Notes: a model not told the origin generated them from the sequence alone. 64,000 bases of DNA from an uncultured Clostridia bacterium (GCA_944387385.1 CALXES010000003.1:1-64000); one strand, 5' to 3'. Positions 44,043-51,685 are shown, counted from the stretch's first letter. Program-made: numbers and translations.

Positions 44043-44936
44043 TTAGATTAGAGTAGTATCCACATATCTTGTTGGCTTTACATTAAAGTTTACAGGTTGT
44101 GATAAAGCCTTGATTATATTATCTCTAATATTTCCTTTTCTAAAATCTATATCGTCTTCTTCTGATTGAATACATTGCTTTAAACTACCACAACTAGTAA
44201 CTCTAAGATGCATTTTTTTACATACATCACATTCTCTTATTCTGCAATGAGAATGAAAAAATGTAACTGCTGTAAAGTCTCCATCCATTCCGTGCCATTC
44301 CTTAAATAAATCATCATATTTTGGTTTTAAATTAAAATCAGATATAATTCTCTCTTTCATTTCTAAATATTCTTTTCCTGTAGTTTCAGCAACTTCATTT
44401 TTTACTTCTTCAAGTATTTTAATTCTTATTTTATTATCATATGCCCATTTAACTAGCTTATATAAATTATCATAATCTCCATTAAATACAGTTGAAATAG
44501 TAACATTTACTCCTGAATTTTTTACTCTTAAAGTATTTTCTAAAGCTTGCTTTGAACTTATTCCAACAGGTGATTGTTTAGAAATTGGTGCATCAAAATA
44601 ATCTAAACCAACAACAACTCTATAAATCCATCCTTTTTCAATCATATACATAAGTTTATCTATTTCAATAATATTTGTATTAATTCCTACCTTTAAATGA
44701 TATTTTTCTGCAAGCATTTGACAAATATCAAAAATTTCTTTATGTATAAGAGGTTCTCCTCCTGTAAGTCTTACTTGCTCTAGTCCTAAGTCATATGAGT
44801 TTTTAATTAGATTTTCTATATCATCTTTACTTAACTGATTAATTACTTTATTTCCTTCATTATGGCAATACACACATTTCATATTGCATCCTGAAGTTAT
44901 TGAAATTCTATACTCATTTTTTGGTAACTGTAACAT
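44043..44936 (-). CDS. MoaA-like radical SAM protein
   Basis: 297 residues. CNMKCVYC (residues 18-25: CxxxCxxC) binds the SAM [4Fe-4S] cluster; TGGEPL near 58-63 is the SAM-contact GGEP motif. A second cysteine set CDVCKKMHLRVTSCGSLKQC occurs late, as in the MoaA second cluster, but its spacing is CX2CX15C rather than CX2CX13C and no C-terminal GG ends the protein. No other molybdopterin genes are near, so the substrate may differ from GTP. Paired with a Nudix gene. Confidence 0.8.
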   Translation of the reverse strand: MLQLPKNEYRISITSGCNMKCVYCHNEGNKVINQLSKDDIENLIKNSYDLGLEQVRLTGGEPLIHKEIFDICQMLAEKYHLKVGINTNIIEIDKLMYMIEKGWIYRVVVGLDYFDAPISKQSPVGISSKQALENTLRVKNSGVNVTISTVFNGDYDNLYKLVKWAYDNKIRIKILEEVKNEVAETTGKEYLEMKERIISDFNLKPKYDDLFKEWHGMDGDFTAVTFFHSHCRIRECDVCKKMHLRVTSCGSLKQCIQSEEDDIDFRKGNIRDNIIKALSQPVNFNVKPTRYVDTTLI

Positions 44937-44964
44937 TTTTATTTCCTCACTTTCACTACTATAT

Positions 44965-45741
44965 CTAATATCTCTTTTTACCTAAATCTATCCTCAAGTC
45001 ATCAAAATCAATATTACTATATCCTTTCATTGCATATTTCCAAAGTTCATTAATCCTTTTTACTTTTTCTTCTTTTGATGTACCTTCCTCTATTGCTTTA
45101 AAAAATAAATCAATAAATTCTCTTTCTGGTATCTTTTTATGCTGAGCTTTTTGTATCTTTTCATTTGTATATAACTTATATATTTTAGTTTGCGATAAGT
45201 TTGAAAATCCTTTAAGCTTATGATAAAAATCTCTAATTCTTTCTATTGTTAAAAAATAGAAATTCTCGAAATATGGGTCATTTTGCACTCTTAGCTCTTC
45301 TGTTGCAAGTACTGCCTTTCTTATAGAAGCTATCTGATAAATTGCTTCATGTCTTGTATAACCTGGTAAAGCTCTAGAATACTTTTCTTTAATGTAATCT
45401 ATTAATTCTTTTACCTTACCATTTCTATCAAAGATTACTTCTCCATATCCAATCATAGATAAAAGTGAATCTTCACATTTCATATAATCTGAGTTTGCTC
45501 TCTCATATATTTTAGATACGGTTCTTTCAAAATATTCTACTTGAATTCCATTTACAGTTTTAAATCCTTTAATCTGATTTGCATCAGAATCGTCATCAAA
45601 TAGTACCATAAGATCAATATCTGAAAATTCATTATAGGTTCCTGTATGAAAGCTTCCGTAAAATACAATACCTTCGACGTCTTCATTTTTTAAATAATTC
45701 ATTTCATCAATAAACTTATTTAAAGCATCTCTATAATTCAT
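44965..45741 (-). CDS. Nucleotidyltransferase-fold protein
   Basis: 258 residues from ATG 45741 (CGGAG ribosome site). GSFHTGTYNEFSDIDLMV (from about 29) gives the polymerase-beta-like GS-x-DxD motif; a third carboxylate is in VEYFE. A C-terminal helical domain (about 125-250) has several basic patches. Antibiotic nucleotidyltransferases and tRNA-related enzymes share this layout; the exact role is unclear. Cotranscribed with the radical SAM and Nudix genes (28 nt). Confidence 0.78.
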   Translation of the reverse strand: MNYRDALNKFIDEMNYLKNEDVEGIVFYGSFHTGTYNEFSDIDLMVLFDDDSDANQIKGFKTVNGIQVEYFERTVSKIYERANSDYMKCEDSLLSMIGYGEVIFDRNGKVKELIDYIKEKYSRALPGYTRHEAIYQIASIRKAVLATEELRVQNDPYFENFYFLTIERIRDFYHKLKGFSNLSQTKIYKLYTNEKIQKAQHKKIPEREFIDLFFKAIEEGTSKEEKVKRINELWKYAMKGYSNIDFDDLRIDLGKKRY

Positions 45742-45767
45742 ATTTTCACTCCGTACTAAACAAAAAA

Positions 45768-45803
45768 AATCCAATAGAAAAATTATTTTATTTCTACTGG
45801 ATT
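45768..45803 (-). terminator. Terminator downstream of the YlbF-like unit
   Basis: AAATCCARTAGAAA / TTTCTAYTGGATTT stem with long A-run on the plus strand, between the 51-residue gene and the nucleotidyltransferase start. Confidence 0.8.
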
Positions 45804-45876
45804 TAATTATAGCATAATTTTCCAATTTTTACAATAGCATTTAAGTATTATTTTACATAAATTATTTTCATAATAA

Positions 45877-46032
45877 CTATATATCTATAATAATTCTTTT
45901 ATGAACAATCTTCATATTTTTAGTTTCTCTTTGTTTTAAGTCCTCAGGTGCATCATTCACATTACCTGAATATATTACTTTTCCATCTTCTAGAATATCA
46001 ACATCATAGTTTCTAACGTCTTTAACCCACAT
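45877..46032 (-). CDS. 51-residue small protein
   Basis: ATG 46032 is preceded by TAGGAG 6 nt upstream. The product starts MWVKDVRNYDVDILEDGK and ends VHKRIIIDI, acidic in the middle and strand-rich. Only 9 nt after the YlbF-like gene and before a terminator, so the codons and context support a real gene. No known family. Confidence 0.6.
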   Translation of the reverse strand: MWVKDVRNYDVDILEDGKVIYSGNVNDAPEDLKQRETKNMKIVHKRIIIDI

Positions 46033-46041
46033 ATTATACTC

Positions 46042-46380
46042 CTAAAATTTAACTAACTCTTCTATTGCTTCTCCCATTGATTTTTGTAAATCTGCTAAAA
46101 TTATATTAATTTTCATTTCACATTCTAAAATTTTTCTGCAATCCTCATTTTGTATAACTATTGAATAAAGATTTTCCATTTCTTCTTTTTTCTCTTTTGT
46201 CACATCTTGTCCATTTAAAAATGCGATTTGAACTTCATTTTGTTTATCTTTAAAATCTTTTAACATGTTATATATCTCTGTATTTGATTTTAAACCATCT
46301 TTTAGCCTTTTATATTCTATATATTCATCTGTTTGCTTAAAAGATGAAACTAAACTATTAATATTATCATAAAAATTCAT
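46042..46380 (-). CDS. YlbF/YmcA-family protein
   Basis: 112 residues, all alpha-helical, typical of the Com_YlbF family (PF06133 type): a helix pair with YIEYKRLKDGL and the DLQKSMGEAIEEL end. In Bacillus, YlbF, YmcA and YaaT form a complex that promotes Spo0A phosphorylation, competence and biofilm. This copy is near the spo0E-like gene and the VirB4 operon, but a functional link is only inferred. Confidence 0.8.
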   Translation of the reverse strand: MNFYDNINSLVSSFKQTDEYIEYKRLKDGLKSNTEIYNMLKDFKDKQNEVQIAFLNGQDVTKEKKEEMENLYSIVIQNEDCRKILECEMKINIILADLQKSMGEAIEELVKF

Positions 46381-46442
46381 TAAATCACCTGTCCTTTTGG
46401 ACTATATTATATAACACTTTTGGTTATTTTTAAACATAAATA

Positions 46443-47135
46443 CTAAATTTTTTCTAAATTTTTGCATATATCAAATTGAGTTTGAGTTAATTTTCCCTTC
46501 TTTCTTGATACAAGTTCTGTTACGTTTTGTATTATTGAATTCTCACTAATACAATTATTATCAAAAGAGACTTTCTTTTTTAATTTATTAAGTTTTCCAG
46601 CAATTTCTTTTATATCTTTTAAATCAAATTTATCATATGCATCATACCAATCATTACACATCTCTTTAAAATTATCCACTTTATCTAAACACTTAGAAAT
46701 TCCATTATATAACTTAGATTTAAAATCTTTACTTGAAATAAAGCCTTTTAAACTTTCAAAAAAATCTTCAATATAATTATAAAATATATTGCCATATTTT
46801 TTAGCATTTTCAACTATTCCTACCCCTATATTAATGGATGTAGTAAGACCTCCCTTTAATGCTGTATCTACCATTTGGTCTATTTGACTTAGATTCTCTT
46901 TTTTTACTCCAATTATGCTTAATCCTTCATTAATACTACTACTTACTGCTACCTTAATTATATTTAAAAAGTCTCTTTCTTTAAGAGCTTCTTTAACATC
47001 ATTTAAAACCTCTTTTATATGCTCATTGACTGGCATAGATTTTATAATGTAATTTGATCCTTTTTCTATTACTTTTGATATTATATTAGATACCTCTACT
47101 TTATTTTTCTCTATTTCTATATTTTCGTTATTCAT
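46443..47135 (-). CDS. Unknown protein of the VirB4 operon
   Basis: 230 residues, predominantly alpha-helical, no membrane helices certain. A central glycine-rich region GGLTTSINIGVGIVENAKKYG (run from about 95) has amphipathic or membrane-peripheral character. Starts after AAGGAGG and overlaps the ATPase gene by 8 nt, so it belongs to the VirB4 operon. No recognised family. Candidate dedicated partner of the T4SS-like machine. Confidence 0.65.
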   Translation of the reverse strand: MNNENIEIEKNKVEVSNIISKVIEKGSNYIIKSMPVNEHIKEVLNDVKEALKERDFLNIIKVAVSSSINEGLSIIGVKKENLSQIDQMVDTALKGGLTTSINIGVGIVENAKKYGNIFYNYIEDFFESLKGFISSKDFKSKLYNGISKCLDKVDNFKEMCNDWYDAYDKFDLKDIKEIAGKLNKLKKKVSFDNNCISENSIIQNVTELVSRKKGKLTQTQFDICKNLEKI

Positions 47136-48267
47136 AATTATCCTCCTTATATTTTAAAATTCTTTCTATTAATTTGTTTTTTAAGTTAAATATTCTACCT
47201 ATATTTAGCTTTCTTAAAATATACTTTAAATTATACTTTAAATACCTTTCTTTATATTTGTTCTTATAGCTTAAAATGAAACTGAAATAAACATATCCAT
47301 TAATACTAAAACTCATATTATTTAATATACTTTTTAATCTTTTTCTTAAGAATACTTTATTACAAACTATACTTGCATATGATAGAAGATTCTCATCAAT
47401 ATATATTGTATCAAGGGCATACTCTTTCATAGCCTTTTTAGTAGGTTCTATTATATGAAATAAATTATAACTATTTTCTTTTGCTATACTATATATCTTA
47501 TTTATTATAAATGTAGACGTATCAACAACAACATAATCATAATAATTTTGTAAACTATCTATAATTTTAGTAATTATCACTGTACTTGGGACTGAAATAG
47601 ATTTTGAATTTAAAATGTACTTTAAATTATAATGTCTAGAATCACTAGTCTCATAGTTTTTAATATCCTTTAATTTATTATCATTTAAGTCTTTAATATA
47701 ATCTAATAATGAATAATTTTTATTTACATCTAAATATGTATCTAAAGTTGGACTTATAAAATCCAAATCAATTAAAGCAACTCTTTTTGTTCTATCTTTA
47801 GCTATTATATTTGAAATAACAAGCGATAGTATTGTCTTTCCTACACCTCTACTTCCTGTAATACAAATAACTTTATTATTTTTTTCTTGATTCTTAAGAT
47901 ATTTATATACAACAATCCTTGGATTTTCAATCAAATCAACTAAACTATCTAAACTAAATTTTAATCCTTCTATTATGTTAAAAACTTCTTTTGAAAATAA
48001 AAACTCTTTTAAATTTTGATCTAGTTTTTTTACTAGTACAATAATTTGTATATTCTTACTCAAACATTTTAATTTTATAATTAAATCTTTAAATTTAATC
48101 TCTCCATTTATATCTTCCCTAATTAAAAGCACTATTTTTTCATTTTGACATACCAAACTATATACAATATCTGTTGACTTAGCTAAATAAATATCATAAT
48201 CTTCAGCATATTTTTTAACAACCTTCTCTTCAATCACTTTATTGTTTACAGCTACTATCATCTTCAT
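47128..48267 (-). CDS. CpaE/TadZ-like ParA-superfamily ATPase
   Basis: 379 residues. N-terminal about 115 residues resemble a degenerate receiver domain (CpaE-like). A P-loop GSRGVGKT (138-145) lacks the first Lys of the deviant Walker A (KGGxGKT). ALIDLDFISPTLDTYLDV (from about 164) matches the CpaE/MinD switch strand. CpaE/TadZ proteins place pilus machines at cell poles. It overlaps the VirB4-like gene by 29 nt. The first ATG (48267) follows AAAGAGG by 8 nt. Confidence 0.75.
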   Translation of the reverse strand: MKMIVAVNNKVIEEKVVKKYAEDYDIYLAKSTDIVYSLVCQNEKIVLLIREDINGEIKFKDLIIKLKCLSKNIQIIVLVKKLDQNLKEFLFSKEVFNIIEGLKFSLDSLVDLIENPRIVVYKYLKNQEKNNKVICITGSRGVGKTILSLVISNIIAKDRTKRVALIDLDFISPTLDTYLDVNKNYSLLDYIKDLNDNKLKDIKNYETSDSRHYNLKYILNSKSISVPSTVIITKIIDSLQNYYDYVVVDTSTFIINKIYSIAKENSYNLFHIIEPTKKAMKEYALDTIYIDENLLSYASIVCNKVFLRKRLKSILNNMSFSINGYVYFSFILSYKNKYKERYLKYNLKYILRKLNIGRIFNLKNKLIERILKYKEDNYE

Positions 48268-49927
48268 TTATAATACCTCTTTCAAACTCATTAGGACTTA
48301 TTTTCAGTTTGACACTATTATTATCTATAAGCAAAATGGCTTCTGCCTTTTTAAGTGATAAGATACTATTAGGATCTACTGTTAAATTGTCACTAATAGT
48401 CCTTGCCTCAGTATAATTAGATTTAAAGAAAAACTTAAATTTTGAATTATTTAAAATTGTATTTGCATATATTCCATTTTTATATCTATAAAAATCTGTA
48501 ATTTCCTGAGTTATTGTTACAATTGAACAATTTCTTTTTCTAATTGTCTTATACATATTAAAAATCATTTCTAGAATTTCTTCTTCTTTTACAAATTTCC
48601 ATAACTCATCAATATATATAATTGTATTAATATCCTCTATATTATTCATTATATATTCAATTATTTTTGATACTAAAAAAGAATTATTTACTATATTAGA
48701 CATATTTAAAACATATAATTTATTTTCTTTTTTTATATTAGTTTTCTTAGAAAAAAACTTTAATTCATTTTCTGTTAAACTACTTAATATATCTTTTTGT
48801 ACTGAATTATCTAAATATTTTATTAAATCTCTTAATGTAGGAAATTTATCGTCTTGTATCATTTCATGTTCTAAGTATATGTTACTTTCATCTTCAAGCC
48901 TAGTTACAGACATAATATCATTTGAAATATTAAAATCTTGATATAATTTATACAACTTTGTCCTAACATATGGTATATCTATTTCATGTATTCCATTTAT
49001 AAATTTTAGTACTTTTTCTATTTTTTTATCCAAGAAATTTTCTTGCATTATATCCTTTTTAGTTATTTCAAGAATATTTACATAAGTATTATAAAAGAGA
49101 GTTGTTCCATAAAAGCTATTACATAAATCTAGATACTCTCCTTCTATATCAAATATAATCTGTTTTCTATTTAAAAAATAATTTCTAATAATAAAAAGCT
49201 TTGTAAAATATGATTTTCCAGAGCCACTGCTTCCAAAAATACAAATATTTGCATTTTCATATTTACTACTAAAAATATCTAACCTACAAATTTTATTTTC
49301 TGACGTATACCCAAGCATAATTCCATTTTCATCTATAAAATTAGTAGTATAAAACGGAAAAATATTTGAAAGAGCATCTGTAGTTACATAAATTTTGTTT
49401 AATAATTCTTTATTTTTTAGTGTTAATGGTAAATTTGATAGATAAAACTCTAAGTGTCTAAAATTAGTTATTTCTGCACTTATTCCCTTTGAAAAAAATT
49501 TTGCTTTAATTGAAAAAATAATTTTTAATAATTGATTAAAATCATTTGAATAAAAAGAAAATATTAAAGATATAATATATATTTCTTGATTTTCTACTTG
49601 TATCTTTTTTCTCATGCTTGCGGATTCATCTTTTGTCATACTCAATATATCTATGTTTCTTTGACTTTTATTTATAGTATTTAGTTCACTACTTACAGCG
49701 CCAATATTATATGTTAAATTATTTAATATTTTAATTGGATCTTGTTTGCTAACATACATTGAAAAATCATAATCTAAATTTCTTGGAAATTCATTTACTA
49801 TATCTAGAAAAAAAATTGTACTAGGTAAAGACTTAATGCTTAAAGAAATAATATAATTATCATTTAATTTAATATATCTAAAATTAGTGTTATCTATTAT
49901 AGTTGGTAAAAAATCACTATTTTCTAT
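48239..49927 (-). CDS. VirB4/TraE-type T4SS ATPase, probable non-AUG start
   Basis: Walker A GSSGSGKS lies at about 232-239 and Walker B YIDELW near 440 in the extended numbering. The frame is open 56 codons upstream of ATG 49759 to an ATA at 49927 with AAAGAGG 7 nt before it; the extra sequence (NFRYIKLNDNYIISLSIKSL etc.) matches the N-terminal strand region of clostridial VirB4 proteins, which the ATG start would cut off. VirB4 powers subunit or substrate handling at the cytoplasmic face. The family N-domain precedes the ATPase domain. Confidence 0.78.
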   Translation of the reverse strand: MENSDFLPTIIDNTNFRYIKLNDNYIISLSIKSLPSTIFFLDIVNEFPRNLDYDFSMYVSKQDPIKILNNLTYNIGAVSSELNTINKSQRNIDILSMTKDESASMRKKIQVENQEIYIISLIFSFYSNDFNQLLKIIFSIKAKFFSKGISAEITNFRHLEFYLSNLPLTLKNKELLNKIYVTTDALSNIFPFYTTNFIDENGIMLGYTSENKICRLDIFSSKYENANICIFGSSGSGKSYFTKLFIIRNYFLNRKQIIFDIEGEYLDLCNSFYGTTLFYNTYVNILEITKKDIMQENFLDKKIEKVLKFINGIHEIDIPYVRTKLYKLYQDFNISNDIMSVTRLEDESNIYLEHEMIQDDKFPTLRDLIKYLDNSVQKDILSSLTENELKFFSKKTNIKKENKLYVLNMSNIVNNSFLVSKIIEYIMNNIEDINTIIYIDELWKFVKEEEILEMIFNMYKTIRKRNCSIVTITQEITDFYRYKNGIYANTILNNSKFKFFFKSNYTEARTISDNLTVDPNSILSLKKAEAILLIDNNSVKLKISPNEFERGIINEDDSSCKQ

Positions 49928-50469
49928 ATTAATACCTCTTTGTTAAGACTCTCATATAATACATTTGTTATTATCTTTTTTGTCTTTAATCTTCTTGTAT
50001 TACAACCAACATAATCTAGTTTTTTTATAACACTATCTAGCTGACTAATATCAAAACTTGTATCTCTATTAATTGAAATAATAATATAATATTTAGTTGT
50101 ATATATCATTTCTTCCTCAAGATTTTTACTTATATTCTTTAAATATTCATTCATAAGAGAAATATAGTTTTGACTTGAATTTTTACTTATAACTTTAGCT
50201 AAGTTATCCACATAGCTTTCTACATTAATTTTTTTATTAGAAATATAAATTTGAAAATCATAATTTAATTCACGAAGAAATTCATTATATAGATTTAAAA
50301 TATTAGATTGAACATCCATTGAAAAATTTAAAAATGTAACCGGCTCTATTTCATAAATATAAACCTTCTTTATATTATCCTTATCTTTTAATAAAATGTA
50401 GCTATCAGTTACATCAATTAAATTAAATAAACTGTTTATATTTGCATATTTAATATTGCATCCCTCCAT
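49924..50469 (-). CDS. VirB4-associated N-terminal companion protein
   Basis: 181 residues if ATG 50469 is used, but that codon lies upstream of the only good ribosome site (GGAGGG); the in-frame ATT at 50454, 7 nt after GGAGGG, is the better-placed start (176 residues). Residues about 16-50 (ILLKDKDNIKKVYIYEIEPVTF) and the later RELNYDFQIYISNKKINVE resemble the small protein preceding VirB4 in clostridial conjugative elements (start ...TKDGRYVKILEVxPINF). First gene of the operon. Confidence 0.6.
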   Translation of the reverse strand: MEGCNIKYANINSLFNLIDVTDSYILLKDKDNIKKVYIYEIEPVTFLNFSMDVQSNILNLYNEFLRELNYDFQIYISNKKINVESYVDNLAKVISKNSSQNYISLMNEYLKNISKNLEEEMIYTTKYYIIISINRDTSFDISQLDSVIKKLDYVGCNTRRLKTKKIITNVLYESLNKEVLI

Positions 50470-50481
50470 TTCTTATATACT

Positions 50482-50510
50482 CTTATACCACTTGTATTTT
50501 GATACGTCAA
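50482..50510 (-). promoter_or_regulatory. Promoter of the VirB4-like operon
   Basis: Minus-strand TTGACG (50510-50505) and TATAAG (50487-50482), 17-bp spacing. The TGTCGAA element starts exactly 29 bp upstream of the -35. Confidence 0.75.
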
Positions 50511-50530
50511 CATATTTTTCCATTTTTTTC

Positions 50531-50546
50531 ATCGCAACTTTCGACA
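50531..50546 (-). promoter_or_regulatory. Spo0A-box-like/dyad regulatory element, copy 1
   Basis: Plus-strand ATCGCAACTTTCGACA (50531-50546) reads TGTCGAAAGTTGCGAT on the minus strand. TGTCGAA matches the Spo0A box; the core TCGCAANTTTCGA is also a near-perfect dyad. It lies about 68 bp upstream of the predicted VirB4-operon transcript start and about 45 bp upstream of that of the divergent small-protein operon. Confidence 0.65.
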
Positions 50547-50575
50547 CTAATAATCACAAAGTAAGATTAAGTGCA

Positions 50576-50581
50576 TATAAT
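50576..50581 (+). promoter_or_regulatory. -10 box of the small-protein operon
   Basis: TATAAT at 50576-50581 without a good -35 (ATCACA at 50553-50558), suggesting activator dependence; the shared regulatory element lies just upstream. Confidence 0.5.
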
Positions 50582-50604
50582 TAAACTATATAGGAGATGA
50601 TATT

Positions 50605-50763
50605 ATGAATGAAAATAATGAATTAAATCAAAAACTAATGGGTATCCTTGGATCTTTGGATAAAGATAAAATTGAACAAGTAACAAAAATGGTTCAAAAT
50701 ATGTCTAGTGATGATTTAAATAATATTGCAAAAATGTTTGGAATTAATAACAAGAAGAAATAG
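50605..50763 (+). CDS. 52-residue small protein
   Basis: ATG 50605 follows TAGGAGATG. Helical, acidic/Asn-rich product (starts MNENNELNQKLMGILGSLDK, ends GINNKKK). Two nt before the next start, so first gene of a three-gene plus-strand operon. No family recognised; sequence shows a helix-turn style repeat of DK/DD segments. Confidence 0.65.
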   Translation: MNENNELNQKLMGILGSLDKDKIEQVTKMVQNMSSDDLNNIAKMFGINNKKK

Positions 50764-50765
50764 CT

Positions 50766-51152
50766 ATGAATGAAGAGAATAAGGATGCACTAAACAATTT
50801 AATACATAGCATCCAAGAAAAAATGAATAATAATGTAGAAAATAGTGATGAAGCTTCTTCAAATATCTCATCACTATTAAACACATTAAATAATAGCAAT
50901 ACTTCATCACAAGATAATACACAAAAACAAGAAGAAAGTAATAACAATTTCTTTAATTCAATCGATCCAAGTATATTTGCAAAAATACAACAGATAATGG
51001 GAGCTTTAAATAGTAGTAGTCCCCAAAAAGATTTACTTATATCATTAAAACCATTTTTGAGAAAATCAAGACAGGATAAAATGGGAGACTATTTAACTAT
51101 ATTAAGTGTAATATCAGTTTTAGAATCATTTAAAAATAAAGGTAGTGATTAG
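50766..51152 (+). CDS. 128-residue protein of the small-protein operon
   Basis: Low-complexity N/S-rich first half and a C-terminal segment LLISLKPFLRKSRQDKMGDY that resembles a short conserved region of clostridial proteins found near sporulation genes (from memory, not verified). Overlapped by or adjacent to the third gene. Cytoplasmic. Confidence 0.6.
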   Translation: MNEENKDALNNLIHSIQEKMNNNVENSDEASSNISSLLNTLNNSNTSSQDNTQKQEESNNNFFNSIDPSIFAKIQQIMGALNSSSPQKDLLISLKPFLRKSRQDKMGDYLTILSVISVLESFKNKGSD

Positions 51153-51153
51153 T

Positions 51154-51510
51154 ATGTTTTTTAATAATTATTATCCATATTATAATAATCAAAATTATCA
51201 TAGAAATTATTATAATAACTATAGACCAAATTTTAATAATAATATCGATAGTCAAAAAAAAGATACTGAACCGGAAAATACCGATACAATACCTTTTAAA
51301 AATTTTGAACTAAATGAAACTCCTAATACATCTCAAGACAGAAGTAATAAATTCAATTTATTTGGTTTTTCATTTGAAATAGATGATTTAATTCTTATTG
51401 GATTAATTATACTATTATTCTTAGAATCAGATAAAAATTACGCTCTAATAATAATACTTGGATTAATCCTACTAAATGTGAACTTAGGTGATATCCTTAA
51501 GATCTTTTAA
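51154..51510 (+). CDS. Small membrane protein with Tyr/Asn-rich head
   Basis: 118 residues from ATG 51154, preferred because AAAGG lies about 12 nt upstream; the GTG at 51145 crowds that site. N-terminus is rich in Tyr and Asn (YYPYYNNQNYHRN), followed by an acidic linker, and two hydrophobic helices at the end (about 77-90 and 95-113). This composition resembles small spore-associated or coat-like proteins of Clostridia, but that is inference. Its 3' end overlaps the spo0E-like gene on the opposite strand. Confidence 0.6.
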   Translation: MFFNNYYPYYNNQNYHRNYYNNYRPNFNNNIDSQKKDTEPENTDTIPFKNFELNETPNTSQDRSNKFNLFGFSFEIDDLILIGLIILLFLESDKNYALIIILGLILLNVNLGDILKIF

Positions 51511-51633
51511 ATAATATTCTGCAAGTAGTATATCAATCTCCTTGCTAGTTTTTAATATTTGTGAATATTGACATCCTATCTCAATTTCTTTATCTAGTTT
51601 TCGTTTTAATCTTTCAATTTCTTCTAATATCAT
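51484..51633 (-). CDS. Spo0E-like aspartyl-phosphate phosphatase
   Basis: 49-residue ORF, shorter than typical ORF-calling limits. It starts MILEEIERLK and has the stretch ILKTSKEIDILLAEYY near 27-42, matching the Spo0E signature S-x-x-LD-x-LI in a helical hairpin. AAAGGAG ribosome site 6 nt before ATG 51633. Spo0E proteins dephosphorylate Spo0A~P and delay sporulation. Its 3' end overlaps the plus-strand membrane-protein gene by 27 nt. Confidence 0.75.
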   Translation of the reverse strand: MILEEIERLKRKLDKEIEIGCQYSQILKTSKEIDILLAEYYLKDLKDIT

Positions 51634-51656
51634 GCAAAACTCCTTTTTTTTTAGTA

Positions 51657-51685
51657 TTTATATCATTTGTTTTTTAATAAGTCAA
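51657..51685 (-). promoter_or_regulatory. Promoter of the spo0E-like gene
   Basis: Minus-strand TTGACT (51685-51680), 17 bp, TATAAA (51662-51657). It is 29 bp downstream of regulatory element copy 2, the same layout as the VirB4-like operon. Confidence 0.72.

Noticed and set aside
3999..50469. An integrative conjugative element carrying the T4SS genes
   Set aside because: No relaxase, coupling protein, integrase, excisionase or att-like direct repeat flanks either locus, and housekeeping genes interrupt them.
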